From Cumulibacter soli (lineage in GTDB: Bacteria > Actinomycetota > Actinomycetes > Mycobacteriales > Antricoccaceae), in contig NZ_SMSG01000003.1 of assembly GCF_004382795.1 (NCBI RefSeq), positions 186,001-250,000 of the forward strand: a DNA stretch of 64,000 bases. Reading direction: 5' to 3'. Made by a program: the position numbers and the translations under genes. Below are positions 1-8,700 of this stretch, piece by piece (the first letter of the stretch is position 1; each line of letters starts with the position of its first letter). The notes beneath the pieces were generated by a model, which had not been told where the DNA came from, searched no databases, and was given only the letters and a program-made list of their open reading frames with translations.

Positions 1-254
1 TGATTGCCGACGGCGTCGCCGAGGGCCTCATTCAGCGCGCCTCGGCGGGCAAGAGTGACGACAAGCCGAACCGCGACGACGTTGCCGCTGACGAGCCTCT
101 CGCCGAGTGGGAGCGCGAAATTCTCGAAGGTGGAAAGACCGACGCTGCTGCGGCCCCGGCCGCCGAAGCGCCCGCACCGGCCGCCGATGCGCCGGCTACG
201 AGCGATGCTGCGGCTACGGAAGCTGCGACGGCGCAGACCCCCGAAGCCAAGTAA
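1..254 (+). CDS. rpsB: 30S ribosomal protein S2, C-terminal part (5' end outside window)
   Basis: The open frame from base 3 to the TAA at 252-254 encodes the end of ribosomal protein S2, a component of the 30S head. The visible 83 residues begin with an [12 protein letters not shown]-type segment and continue into an Ala/Pro/Glu-rich, probably disordered tail ending in TPEAK. Long acidic/alanine tails on S2 are common in actinobacteria. The assignment also rests on tsf following 67 nt downstream, since rpsB-tsf is one of the most conserved bacterial gene pairs. The N-terminal part lies outside the window, so the start and total length cannot be given. Confidence 0.88.
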   Translation, partial: IADGVAEGLIQRASAGKSDDKPNRDDVAADEPLAEWEREILEGGKTDAAAAPAAEAPAPAADAPATSDAAATEAATAQTPEAK

Positions 255-321
255 CGCGTCCACCGACTACACCAGCATCTGATCTACATCCGCCAGAAGC
301 GGATAGATGGGACAACCACTC

Positions 322-1140
322 ATGGCTAACTTCTCAGCCGCTGACGTCAAGAAGCTGCGCGAAACCACCGGCTCCGGCATGCTCGACTGCAAGAAGGCGC
401 TCGCTGAGGCTGATGGCGACTTCGACAAGGCCGTCGAACTGCTCCGTATCAAGGGCGCCAAGGACGTCGGCAAGCGTGCCGCGCGTACCTCGGCCAATGG
501 TCTGGCCACCGTCAAGGACGGCGTCGTGATCGAGTTGCTCTGCGAAACCGACTTCGTCGCCAAGAACGCCGACTTCATCGCGCTCGGCGACAAGGTCGTC
601 GGCGCCCTTGCCGCGGCAAAGGTCGACTCGCTGGAGGCCGCTCTGGCCACGGACCTCGACGGAATCACCGTCGAAGCCGCGATCCAGGAACTGTCGGCGA
701 AGATCGGCGAGCGCCTTGAGTTGCGCCGCGTCGTACGCTTCGACGGTCAGACCACCGCGTACCTGCACCGTCGTTCGGCGGACCTGCCCCCGCAGGTCGC
801 GGTCCTCGTCGAGTACACCGGCGACGACGCCGAAGCCGCTCGCAGCGCTGGTATGCAGATCGCTGCTATGCGTCCGCGGTACGTCACCCGTGATGAGGTC
901 CCGGCCGACATCGTGGAGAACGAGCGCCGTTTGGCCGAGGAAACCGCGCGTGGCGAGGGTAAGCCCGAGCAGGCGATCGTGAAGATCACCGAGGGCAAGG
1001 TCAACGCTTACTTCAAGGACTTCACCCTGAACGAGCAGCCCTCGGTGCAGGACCCGAAGAAGAACGTGAAGGCCGTGCTCGACGCGGCCGGCGTTGCGGT
1101 CACCCGCTTCGCCCGTATCGAGGTCGGCGAGGAGCTCTAA
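322..1140 (+). CDS. tsf: Translation elongation factor Ts
   Basis: EF-Ts is the guanine-nucleotide exchange factor that regenerates EF-Tu-GTP from EF-Tu-GDP. The N-terminal signature is clear ([20 protein letters not shown], then the TDFVAKN segment near residue 80), and the 272-residue length fits actinobacterial EF-Ts. An in-frame ATG lies 15 bases upstream at 307, but the start at 322 ([13 protein letters not shown]) matches the family N-terminus and is preferred. The gene follows rpsB and is followed by a strong intrinsic terminator, so rpsB-tsf appears to end as a transcription unit here. Confidence 0.96.
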   Translation: MANFSAADVKKLRETTGSGMLDCKKALAEADGDFDKAVELLRIKGAKDVGKRAARTSANGLATVKDGVVIELLCETDFVAKNADFIALGDKVVGALAAAKVDSLEAALATDLDGITVEAAIQELSAKIGERLELRRVVRFDGQTTAYLHRRSADLPPQVAVLVEYTGDDAEAARSAGMQIAAMRPRYVTRDEVPADIVENERRLAEETARGEGKPEQAIVKITEGKVNAYFKDFTLNEQPSVQDPKKNVKAVLDAAGVAVTRFARIEVGEEL

Positions 1141-1161
1141 GAGCCAGTTCGACACCGAGAG

Positions 1162-1202
1162 GGGGCCGTCACTGCCGTGATCCGGCGTGGCGGCCCCTTT
1201 TT
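1162..1202 (+). terminator. Intrinsic terminator after tsf
   Basis: GGGGCCG at 1162-1168 pairs with CGGCCCC at 1191-1197, with additional partial pairing inside the stem, followed by TTTTT at 1198-1202. This is the only hairpin in the window with a classical T-tract. It separates the rpsB-tsf unit from pyrH. Confidence 0.85.
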
Positions 1203-1280
1203 CTGGATCGGATCACCGCCCTGCCGCGGTACGGTCCTGCCCGTAGCCCGACATGCGATCGCTCAGGAGCGTCAATTCTG

Positions 1281-2006
1281 ATGAGTGCCAACAAACGAAT
1301 CCTTCTCAAGCTTTCCGGTGAGACCTTCGGCGGCGGAACTGTCGGCGTCGACACCGAGGTAGTCAAGAGCATCGCCGGGCAAATCCGTGAGGTGGTCGCA
1401 TCCGGGACGCAGGTGGCAGTGGTCACCGGTGGCGGCAACTTCTTCCGCGGTGCGCAGTTGTCGCAAGCCGGCATGGATCGCGCTCGCGCCGACTACATGG
1501 GAATGTTGGGCACCGTGCTCAACTGCCTTGCGCTGCAGGACTTCCTGGAGAAGGAAGGCGTAGCGACCCGAGTGCAGACCGCGATCACCATGGGGCAGGT
1601 GGCCGAGTCCTACATCCCGCTGCGCGCGATCCGTCACCTGGAGAAGGGTCGCGTGGTGATCTTCGGCGCCGGTGCCGGGATGCCGTACTTCTCTACCGAT
1701 ACGGTCGCGGCACAACGCGCCTTGGAAATCGGGTGCGATGTATTGCTGATGGCCAAGAACGGCGTGGACGGTGTCTATAACGCTGACCCGCGCACCGACC
1801 CGAGCGCGACCAAGTACGACCGTCTCACGTACGACGAGGTCCTCACCAATCACTTGGCTGTGGCAGACAGCACTGCGATTAGCCTGTGCATGGACAATGA
1901 CATGCCGATCGTCGTCTTCAACATGCTCGAGGACGGCAACATCGGTCGCGCTGCCGCCGGCGAACACATCGGCACCATCATCAGCAACGCGACCGTGAAC
2001 CGTTAG
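1281..2006 (+). CDS. pyrH: UMP kinase
   Basis: UMP kinase phosphorylates UMP to UDP in pyrimidine nucleotide synthesis and belongs to the hexameric amino-acid-kinase family, unrelated to eukaryotic UMP/CMP kinase. The 241-residue product starts with the phosphate-binding segment [13 protein letters not shown], has the GGGNFFRG loop (about residue 52) and the [12 protein letters not shown] segment (about 160-171). AGGAG lies about 11 nt before the ATG. It is followed after 9 nt by frr, the usual pyrH-frr arrangement. Confidence 0.96.
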   Translation: MSANKRILLKLSGETFGGGTVGVDTEVVKSIAGQIREVVASGTQVAVVTGGGNFFRGAQLSQAGMDRARADYMGMLGTVLNCLALQDFLEKEGVATRVQTAITMGQVAESYIPLRAIRHLEKGRVVIFGAGAGMPYFSTDTVAAQRALEIGCDVLLMAKNGVDGVYNADPRTDPSATKYDRLTYDEVLTNHLAVADSTAISLCMDNDMPIVVFNMLEDGNIGRAAAGEHIGTIISNATVNR

Positions 2007-2015
2007 GAGAACAGA

Positions 2016-2573
2016 ATGATTGACGAGACGCTCCTCGAGGCCGAGGAAAAAATGGAAAAGGCGGTCAACGTCGCCAAGCAGGACATGACCACGATCCGCA
2101 CTGGACGGGCCACCCCGGCGATGTTCGAAGGCCTGACGATCGACTATTACGGTGCGCCCACGCCGCTGAACCAGATGGCCAGCATCACCATCCCGGAAGC
2201 GCGGATGGCCACCATTAAGCCATACGACGTCTCGCAGCTCGGCGCTATCGAGAAGGCGATCCGCGACTCTGATCTCGGCGTCAACCCGGGCAACGACGGC
2301 CAATTGATCCGAGTCGTGCTGCCGCAGCTCACTGAGGAGCGCCGCAAGGAGATGGGCAAGGTCGCGCGCGGCAAGGGCGAAGACGCCAAGGTGTCGATCC
2401 GCAACGTGCGCCGGGCCGCCAAGGATGTCCTGGAGAAGATCAAAAAAGACGGCGATGCCGGCGAGGACGAGGTCGATCGCGCCGAGAAGGAACTGGACTC
2501 GTTGACCGGTAAGTATGTTGAGCAGGTCGATGAGGTCGTCGCCCGCAAGGAAGCGGAGTTGCTCGAGGTCTAG
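2016..2573 (+). CDS. frr: Ribosome recycling factor
   Basis: RRF acts with EF-G to split post-termination ribosomes. The 185-residue length is exactly that of the family. The sequence shows the conserved [18 protein letters not shown] segment (about residues 27-44) and the C-terminal helical hairpin ([14 protein letters not shown], then [19 protein letters not shown]). It is 9 nt downstream of pyrH and 14 nt upstream of cdsA, so all three are probably cotranscribed. Confidence 0.97.
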   Translation: MIDETLLEAEEKMEKAVNVAKQDMTTIRTGRATPAMFEGLTIDYYGAPTPLNQMASITIPEARMATIKPYDVSQLGAIEKAIRDSDLGVNPGNDGQLIRVVLPQLTEERRKEMGKVARGKGEDAKVSIRNVRRAAKDVLEKIKKDGDAGEDEVDRAEKELDSLTGKYVEQVDEVVARKEAELLEV

Positions 2574-2587
2574 GCCACGAGTATCCG

Positions 2588-3454
2588 ATGAGCAAGCAGC
2601 CAGCGACCGGGAGCCCAAGCCCCGACAGCGATCGCGCGGCGCCGCCGGCCGGTAAGGCCGGCCGCGACCTGCCAGCGGCGATCGGTGTCGGTGTGGGCAT
2701 CGGCGCCGTTGTGCTGCTCACCCTGTTCGTGTACCGGCCGGCCTTCGGCGCCTTGGTACTTCTCGTGGTCGGCATTGCCTGCTACGAGATCAGTACGGCG
2801 CTGCGCTCGCGGGGATTCTTGGTTGCCTGGTGGCCGCTGGTAGTCGGTGGCGCCGCGATGGGCGCTTCTGCCTGGTTCTACGGACTTGACGGTCTCGCGG
2901 TCGCGACGCTGCTGACGTTCCTGGTCGCGACCGGGTGGCGGATGACCGGTGATGTCGAGGGGTTCGTGTCCTCGACCGCGGCGTCCGCCCTAGTCATCTT
3001 GTACGTACCGTTCCTGGCCGGGTTCGCCGTGATGATGGCGAATCGCGAGAGCGGGGCAGTGTGGGTGATCACCTGGGCACTGGCTGTCGTCTGCAATGAC
3101 ACCGGTGGCTATACCGCAGGCGTGCTGATCGGTAAGCATCCGATGGCGCCGACGATCTCACCTAAGAAATCTTGGGAAGGATTCGGTGGATCGCTCCTCG
3201 CGGCGGCGATCGCCAGCGTCCTGATGTTCACGCTCGCCCTTGACGGGCAGTGGTGGCACGGCGCCTTGTTCGGACTGGCTATCGCGATGATTGCGACTGT
3301 GGGCGATCTTGCCGAGTCGATGATTAAGCGCGACCTGGGTATCAAGGACATGAGTAACCTGCTGCCCGGGCACGGCGGGGTGATGGATCGACTCGACAGC
3401 CTGCTGTTCAGCGCCCCGCTGGCGTGGATGCTGCTGACGCTTTTCGTCGGTTAG
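2588..3454 (+). CDS. cdsA: Phosphatidate cytidylyltransferase (CDP-diacylglycerol synthase)
   Basis: CdsA converts phosphatidic acid and CTP to CDP-diacylglycerol, the precursor of phosphatidylglycerol, cardiolipin and phosphatidylinositol. The 288-residue protein has a polar 30-residue N-terminus followed by about eight hydrophobic segments. It carries the SPKKSWEGFGG motif and, near the C-terminus, the family signature SMIKRDLGIKD...LPGHGGVMDRLD with its metal-binding aspartates. Its stop codon overlaps the stop of the convergent methyltransferase gene by 4 nt. PgsA at 58.3 kb would use its product. Confidence 0.95.
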   Translation: MSKQPATGSPSPDSDRAAPPAGKAGRDLPAAIGVGVGIGAVVLLTLFVYRPAFGALVLLVVGIACYEISTALRSRGFLVAWWPLVVGGAAMGASAWFYGLDGLAVATLLTFLVATGWRMTGDVEGFVSSTAASALVILYVPFLAGFAVMMANRESGAVWVITWALAVVCNDTGGYTAGVLIGKHPMAPTISPKKSWEGFGGSLLAAAIASVLMFTLALDGQWWHGALFGLAIAMIATVGDLAESMIKRDLGIKDMSNLLPGHGGVMDRLDSLLFSAPLAWMLLTLFVG

Positions 3455-4104
3455 TTCCCGCCGGGCGATGCGTACTGCCGAATCCATGCGTGCATAGCGA
3501 TTCCGGCCGCGACTCCGGCGTTGATCGAGCGGGTCGAACCGAATTGGCTGATCGAGTGAACTGAGCGGCAGCGTTCGGCCATCGTGTCACTGAGCCCTAC
3601 GCTCTCCTGACCGAACACGAGCACGCAGTCACGCGGGAGCGCCGCGGTCTCGATCGGTGATGAGCCAGGAAGGTTGTCGATTCCGATGAGTGCTAGCTGA
3701 CGACTGTCGGCATAGTCGGCCAGTTCTACTGGATCGGCGTGATACCGCACGTGCTGGTATCGATCGGTCACCATCGCGCCGCGGCGATTCCATCGTCGGC
3801 GTCCGACAATGTGCACCTCGGCGGCGAGGAATGCGTTTGCGGTCCGGACGATCGTGCCGATGTTCATATCGTGATGCAGGTTCTCGATCGCCACGTGAAA
3901 GTTATGTCGCCGGGTATCCAGGTCGGCGATGATCGCCGCCATGGACCAGTACCGATATCTATCGATGACGTTGCGCCGGTCGCCATCGGCGAGCAACTGC
4001 TGATCCAGGCGATCGTCCTCGGGCCATGGCAGCGGGTGTGGACCGACCCCCACCGGCGGAGCGTACGACGGTGACGCGCCCTCGTCGTACTGTTGCTCGT
4101 CCAC
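3451..4104 (-). CDS. SpoU/TrmH-family RNA 2'-O-methyltransferase
   Basis: The 217-residue protein has the SPOUT knot motifs: NIGTIVRTANAF (motif 1), CVLVFGQESVGLS (motif 2) and SISQFGSTRSINAGVAAGIAMH (motif 3, here given in part). These define SAM-dependent 2'-O-ribose methyltransferases acting on tRNA or rRNA. The first ~60 residues are acidic and polar and probably not part of the knot. TrmH/TrmL-type homologues are often found beside cdsA or frr in actinobacteria. The exact target nucleotide cannot be told from the sequence. It overlaps cdsA tail-to-tail by 4 nt. Confidence 0.87.
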   Translation of the reverse strand: MDEQQYDEGASPSYAPPVGVGPHPLPWPEDDRLDQQLLADGDRRNVIDRYRYWSMAAIIADLDTRRHNFHVAIENLHHDMNIGTIVRTANAFLAAEVHIVGRRRWNRRGAMVTDRYQHVRYHADPVELADYADSRQLALIGIDNLPGSSPIETAALPRDCVLVFGQESVGLSDTMAERCRSVHSISQFGSTRSINAGVAAGIAMHAWIRQYASPGGN

Positions 4105-4181
4105 GCACAGACAGTATCGCTGCGACGTCCGCTGACTGAGAGGGGGATGACGGCAACCATGCGCTCTGTCATAGTCCAGGA

Positions 4182-5207
4182 ATGGACTTCCCGATCACCG
4201 AACGCAGTTACTCATCCGAGCGACACACCACCGCGTATTTGCAGGCGGGACCGCAGGACGGCCCGTTGCTGGTGTTCTGCCACGGCTGGCCAGAGTTGTC
4301 CTACTCGTGGCGGCATGTGTTGCCGGTATTCGCCGGCTTGGGGTTCCATGTGGTCGCGCCAGATATGCGTGGTTATGGCAATTCGAGCGTGCCCCCGAAC
4401 ACCGATGACTACACGCAGCGAGAGATCGTCGCTGACATGATCGAACTGCTCGACCACTTGGGTGCGCAGCGCGCCGTCTGGATCGGTCACGACTGGGGCT
4501 CGCCGGTGGTGTGGAACATCGCCACGCACCATCCCGAGCGCACCCGTGCGGTCGCTTCGTTGTCCGTACCTTTCCAGCCCGGGGGCTTCGCGAAAGTCAA
4601 CCTGTATGGCTTGATTGATCGAGACATATACCCCGAGGACGAGTATCCGGTGGGGCAGTGGGACTACTTCCTCTTCTACCAAGAGTCGTTCGACCAGGCG
4701 CAACGCGACTTCGAACGAGACGTCACAGCCACCGTGAAATGCATCTTCCGCCATGGCAAGCCTGAACACATCAGCCGCCCGGCCGGCACCGCGAGTACCC
4801 GCCGCGACGGCGGATTCTTCCGCGGACCGACCGCGCCGGATATCCCGCGTGACGACGCCGTGCTATCCGAAGACGATCTGCAGCGATATGTCGGCGCGCT
4901 TGAGCGCAACGGCTTCCGTGGACCCAACTCGTGGTACGTCAACGACGAGGTCAACCAGGAGTACTCGCAAGAGGGGTCCGCGAGCTTGGACATGCCGGTG
5001 CTGTTTCTGCACGGCCACTACGACCAGACCTGCCAGACCGTGCACAGTCAACTGGCCGACCCGATGCGTGGAGCTTGTACCGACCTGACCGAGCACATCA
5101 TCGACAGCGGCCACTGGATCGCACAGGAGAACCCAGCGGCCGTCAATGCGGCCCTCGCATCGTGGCTGGTGAGCAAGGTCGGCGATTGGTGGCCCGGCAC
5201 ACGGTAG
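4182..5207 (+). CDS. Epoxide-hydrolase-like alpha/beta hydrolase
   Basis: A 341-residue alpha/beta hydrolase with epoxide hydrolase features. CHGWPE (about residues 33-38) is the HGxP oxyanion motif, GYGNSS follows the first strand pair, and GHDWGS (about 103-108) contains the nucleophilic aspartate. A cap region carries tyrosines, and the late DSGHW supplies the histidine. These suggest hydrolysis of an epoxide via an ester intermediate, but haloalkane dehalogenases share much of this fold, so the substrate is unknown. It stands alone between the convergent methyltransferase region and rlmN. AGGA lies directly before the ATG. Confidence 0.82.
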   Translation: MDFPITERSYSSERHTTAYLQAGPQDGPLLVFCHGWPELSYSWRHVLPVFAGLGFHVVAPDMRGYGNSSVPPNTDDYTQREIVADMIELLDHLGAQRAVWIGHDWGSPVVWNIATHHPERTRAVASLSVPFQPGGFAKVNLYGLIDRDIYPEDEYPVGQWDYFLFYQESFDQAQRDFERDVTATVKCIFRHGKPEHISRPAGTASTRRDGGFFRGPTAPDIPRDDAVLSEDDLQRYVGALERNGFRGPNSWYVNDEVNQEYSQEGSASLDMPVLFLHGHYDQTCQTVHSQLADPMRGACTDLTEHIIDSGHWIAQENPAAVNAALASWLVSKVGDWWPGTR

Positions 5208-5267
5208 GCCCTCTCACACTCCTTGGGCCGGTGGCGGCGCGCCGAATCGTGGGATGATCGAGAGCCT

Positions 5268-6386
5268 ATGACTGCTCTACCGCTCGTCTTCAGCCCGCCG
5301 CGGGGCGTGAAGAAGCCACCTCGGCATCTCGCGGACCTGGACCTGTCCGGCCGCCGCGCCGCGATGGCTGACCTCGGCGTGCCCGCATTTCGGGCCAACC
5401 AGCTCTCGAATCATTACTTCGGTCGGTTCGTTAACGACCCGGCGCAGATGAGTGATCTGAGCGCGGCCGATCGCGCCGCGCTCGCTGACGAGTTGTTCCC
5501 CACGCTGCTGAACCATGTGCGCGAGCAGACCTGCGATGACGGTATGACGCTCAAGACGCTGTGGCGGCTGTTCGATGGGGCGCTGGTGGAATCAGTGCTG
5601 ATGCGTTACCCCGAGCGCACCACGCTGTGTATCTCCAGTCAGGCCGGATGCGGGATGGCCTGCCCATTCTGCGCGACCGGGCAGCAGGGTCTCACCCGTA
5701 ACTTGTCGACCGCCGAGATTGTCGATCAGGTCGTGGTCGCCGCGCGCACAATGCGCGACGGGGCAATGGCCGGCGGCCCGGGACGCCTGTCGAACATCGT
5801 GTTCATGGGGATGGGCGAGCCGCTAGCGAACTACAATCGGGTGATCGCCGCGGTACGTCGGATCACCGACCCGGCACCTAGCGGCCTGGGCATCAGCCAG
5901 CGAGGCGTCACCGTTTCCACCGTCGGTTTGGTCCCGGGCATCGAGCGTCTTACCGCCGAGAACATGCACGTGCGCCTGGCCGTGTCCTTGCACACCCCCG
6001 ACGATGAACTGCGCGACACCCTGGTGCCGATCAACAACCGGTTCAAGGTCGATGAGGTACTGGACGCCGCGTGGGCTTACGCAAAGCAGACACGTCGGCG
6101 AGTATCCATCGAGTACGCGTTGATCAGGGATGTGAACGACCAGCCATGGCGTGCTGACCTGCTGGCCAAGCGGTTGCGGCAGCGAGGCGACTTCCCGTGG
6201 GTGCACGTGAACCTGATTCCGCTCAACCCGACCCCTGGTTCGGAATGGGATGCCAGTCCGAAGCCGGTGGAGCGAGAGTTCGTACGCCGCCTGATCGCAG
6301 GTGGCGTCACGACGACCGTCCGCGACACCCGCGGGCAGGAAATCGACGGCGCCTGCGGACAGTTGGCAGCCTTGGAGGAGAACTGA
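5268..6386 (+). CDS. rlmN: Dual-specificity rRNA/tRNA adenine C2-methyltransferase RlmN
   Basis: RlmN is a radical SAM enzyme that makes 2-methyladenosine at 23S rRNA A2503 and in some tRNAs. The 372-residue product has the radical SAM cluster CGMACPFC (C128, C132, C135), the [12 protein letters not shown] segment, and a C-terminal region with the conserved [15 protein letters not shown], which holds the methyl-carrying cysteine. The frame extends upstream to a TTG at 5223, but ATG 5268 with GAGAG before it gives the usual N-terminus. The next gene starts 1 nt after its stop. Confidence 0.95.
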   Translation: MTALPLVFSPPRGVKKPPRHLADLDLSGRRAAMADLGVPAFRANQLSNHYFGRFVNDPAQMSDLSAADRAALADELFPTLLNHVREQTCDDGMTLKTLWRLFDGALVESVLMRYPERTTLCISSQAGCGMACPFCATGQQGLTRNLSTAEIVDQVVVAARTMRDGAMAGGPGRLSNIVFMGMGEPLANYNRVIAAVRRITDPAPSGLGISQRGVTVSTVGLVPGIERLTAENMHVRLAVSLHTPDDELRDTLVPINNRFKVDEVLDAAWAYAKQTRRRVSIEYALIRDVNDQPWRADLLAKRLRQRGDFPWVHVNLIPLNPTPGSEWDASPKPVEREFVRRLIAGGVTTTVRDTRGQEIDGACGQLAALEEN

Positions 6387-6387
6387 T

Positions 6388-6930
6388 TTGGTAGTACCAA
6401 CCCCGGAATTCGGCGCGGCAAAGCGCGGGCGTAAGGGATATGAGCGCGCCGCGGTCGACGCCTTTGTCGAGCGGGTACTGGAGCGGGTCAACACGGACCG
6501 TTCGCCCGACGGGATGTCTTCACACGAACTGGCGATGCCGCTCTTCGATGAGGCACGAGGTGCTGCGGCGTACGACGAGCCGAGCGTGGACGAGTGGCTT
6601 AAGGACATGCGCAAGCGCATCCAGGAGCTGGAATCAACTGTGCGCGAGGAAGACATCGCCAATCCTGGCCGTGAGGGCTCCGTGCAGGAAATGGCCGCTC
6701 CGCAACATTTCGATGACCGCTTCCCGCGAGTCAGCCGTTCGGTGCTGGGATTCGCCGCGGATGAGGTCAACGACGCGATGGACAACCTGCGCGCATCGTT
6801 GAATACGTCGCAGGCGCCAAGCCCGGAGCAGATTCTGGGGCTGAGCTTCACCGAGGAGCACGGCGGTTATCGGCAGGTCGCTGTCGCCGAGGCGCTCGAG
6901 CTAATCGCGCTGGCGCGCCGGGCGCGGTAG
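6388..6930 (+). CDS. DivIVA-domain protein with two DivIVA-like repeats
   Basis: A 180-residue soluble protein with two copies of the short DivIVA motif: FGAAKRGRKGYERAAVDAFV near residues 9-28 and FDDRFPRVSRSVLGFAADEV near 110-129, each followed by a helical stretch. This architecture is seen in small actinobacterial DivIVA-domain proteins of unknown function, not in the full-length polar scaffold Wag31. The start is a TTG at 6388, 7 nt after GGAGGAG (6374-6380); the frame also runs further upstream inside rlmN. Coupling to rlmN is likely from the 1-nt spacing. A role in cell-pole or envelope organisation is inference. Confidence 0.72.
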   Translation: MVVPTPEFGAAKRGRKGYERAAVDAFVERVLERVNTDRSPDGMSSHELAMPLFDEARGAAAYDEPSVDEWLKDMRKRIQELESTVREEDIANPGREGSVQEMAAPQHFDDRFPRVSRSVLGFAADEVNDAMDNLRASLNTSQAPSPEQILGLSFTEEHGGYRQVAVAEALELIALARRAR

Positions 6931-6973
6931 CGCCGCATCAGCCTACGCGGCGCACCAATACCCGCGTCCCACA

Positions 6974-7017
6974 CAACACAGAGTCCGCTTCGCCATCGCG
7001 AAGCGGACTCTGTGTTG
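6974..7017. terminator. Bidirectional hairpin between convergent genes
   Basis: A perfect 20-bp inverted repeat: 6974-6993 pairs with 6998-7017 around a 4-nt loop (CATC). It lies between the DivIVA-like gene on plus and the DUF2631 gene on minus. No T-tract follows on either strand, so it would be a T-less terminator or an RNA-stabilising structure for both transcripts. Confidence 0.75.
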
Positions 7018-7061
7018 AATGAGAACCCAGTCGTTGTATTAGGACCCAGGCGTAGCTGGGG

Positions 7062-7364
7062 CTATTTGCGCCAGGTCGACTTTCGCTGGTTGGCGGCGCT
7101 GATCAGCACGATCGCTAGCATGACCGCCGCGATTATCCACAGCCAGAGGTCTTCGACCTTGCCCTCGTGGTTGCCGATGGCCATCAACGCCACGACGATG
7201 GCGGCGATGAAGCCGCCTATCCGCAGGCCGCGGCCATTACCGGAGTGGTGCCATCCCCAGATGCGCGGGTCATCGTCCGCGAGCTCGACCTCTGTCGACG
7301 CCGATGCAGGATGAGCCGAACCATGCGTAATCGAATCGTGGTCCGCTTTGCGGATGCTTGCCAC
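7062..7364 (-). CDS. DUF2631 family small membrane protein
   Basis: A 100-residue protein with a polar N-terminal half containing DDPRIWGWHHSGNG, then two hydrophobic segments (about residues 48-63 and 72-89). This matches the actinobacterial DUF2631 family, which is regularly found beside dxr, as here where dxr is the divergent neighbour. Its function is unknown. It starts at GTG with GGGAGG about 5 nt upstream on the minus strand. The shared 115-nt region before dxr must hold both promoters. Confidence 0.8.
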   Translation of the reverse strand: MASIRKADHDSITHGSAHPASASTEVELADDDPRIWGWHHSGNGRGLRIGGFIAAIVVALMAIGNHEGKVEDLWLWIIAAVMLAIVLISAANQRKSTWRK

Positions 7365-7479
7365 GGTGCCTCCCAGGAATGCGCAGTACCTTAAACGTCA
7401 TCATTTCATTAGCTCCTGGCTTCGCGTGCAGCAGGTGTGTGCCGGAGCGGTCGAGCCAACGATCAAGGACAATTGAGCG

Positions 7480-8700
7480 GTGAACTCCCAGCGTAGCCTC
7501 GTCATCCTCGGTTCAACCGGTTCGATCGGTACCCAAGCAGTCGACGTCGTACGCCGTAACCGGAGCAGGTTCGCGGTGCGGGCGATCAGCGCAGCCGGCA
7601 ACCACGCGGCGTTGCTGGCGCAACAGGCCTTCGAGCTCGGCGTCGACACCGTGGGCGTCGCCCGAGCCACCGCAGCCGAGGACGTCATCTTGCATCTACG
7701 CGCTGAGGCAGCCCGTCGCGGAATACGGGAGATTCCGAAGGTGCTCGCTGGGCCGACCGCCACCACCGAACTGGCCGCGCTGCCGGTGGACGTCGTGCTG
7801 AATGGCGTCGACGGATCTATCGGACTTGCGGCCACCGTGGCGTGCTTGCGGGCCGGCACGAGGCTGGCCCTGGCGAACAAGGAGTCGCTGATCGCCGGGG
7901 GCACGTGGGTGGCGCACATGGCTGCGCCGGGTCAGCTCGTCCCGGTCGATTCGGAGCATTCGGCGATGGCTCAATGTCTGCGGGCCGGACGGCGCGAGGA
8001 AGTGTCACGATTCATCCTCACTGCCAGCGGTGGTCCGTTCCGCGGGCGGAACCGTGCGGACCTGCGCGACGTCACCCTCGCGGACGCACTGGCGCATCCC
8101 ACGTGGTCCATGGGGACGTCGGTCACCCTCAATAGCGCGAACCTGATCAATAAGGGGCTGGAACTCATCGAGGCGCACTTGTTGTTCGATGTCCCGCCCG
8201 ACGACATCGTCGTCGTGGTGCACCCGAGTTCGGAGGTCCACTCGATGGTCGAGTACGCCGACGGATCGACCATCGCGCAGGCGTCCCCACCCGATATGCG
8301 GATGCCGATCGCGCTCGCCCTCGGCTGGCCAGACCGGGTGAGCGGCGCCCAGCCGTCGTTCGACTGGTCGAGTGCCCGCAGCTGGGTGTTCGAGCCGCTG
8401 GACGACGATGCCTTCCCCGCAGTGCGCTTGGCGCGGGAGGTCGCGGGCGCCGGCGGGGTGGCGCCGGCGGCGTACAACGCCGCGAACGAGCAGGCGCAGG
8501 CTGCGTTCATCGATGGCCGGATCGGGTTCCTGGACGTCGTGGATATCGTCGAGGCGAGCGTGCGTCGCTTAGGGGCGAATCACGACTTGGAGCGTCCCGG
8601 CACCAGCCTGGAGCAGATTTTGGAGTTTGAGCGCGTGGCCAGGAGCACCGCCGACGACCTCATCGCGGACTGGCCGAACAGCGGAGCCGCTCAGTCATGA
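7480..8700 (+). CDS. dxr: 1-deoxy-D-xylulose-5-phosphate reductoisomerase
   Basis: Dxr (IspC) catalyses the NADPH-dependent rearrangement of DXP to MEP, the first committed step of the methylerythritol phosphate isoprenoid pathway and the fosmidomycin target. The 406-residue protein begins with the nucleotide-binding LGSTGSIGTQA motif, then ANKESLIAGG (about 128-137) and PVDSEHSA (about 152-159) with metal and substrate ligands, and MGTSVTLNSANLINKG (about 211-226). The start is GTG 7480 with AAGGA upstream. Its stop overlaps the next gene in ATGATGA. IspG, a later enzyme of the same pathway, is two genes downstream. Confidence 0.97.
   Translation: MNSQRSLVILGSTGSIGTQAVDVVRRNRSRFAVRAISAAGNHAALLAQQAFELGVDTVGVARATAAEDVILHLRAEAARRGIREIPKVLAGPTATTELAALPVDVVLNGVDGSIGLAATVACLRAGTRLALANKESLIAGGTWVAHMAAPGQLVPVDSEHSAMAQCLRAGRREEVSRFILTASGGPFRGRNRADLRDVTLADALAHPTWSMGTSVTLNSANLINKGLELIEAHLLFDVPPDDIVVVVHPSSEVHSMVEYADGSTIAQASPPDMRMPIALALGWPDRVSGAQPSFDWSSARSWVFEPLDDDAFPAVRLAREVAGAGGVAPAAYNAANEQAQAAFIDGRIGFLDVVDIVEASVRRLGANHDLERPGTSLEQILEFERVARSTADDLIADWPNSGAAQS

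Noticed and set aside
307-321. Upstream ATG of tsf
   Set aside because: It adds MGQPL before the conserved [10 protein letters not shown] start.
1272-2618. A 448-codon open frame on the minus strand opposite pyrH and frr
   Set aside because: It is the mirror of two certain genes; high-GC coding DNA commonly leaves the antisense frame open. No family motif.
5223-5267. Upstream extension of rlmN from TTG 5223
   Set aside because: ATG 5268 has a better Shine-Dalgarno and gives the usual RlmN N-terminus.
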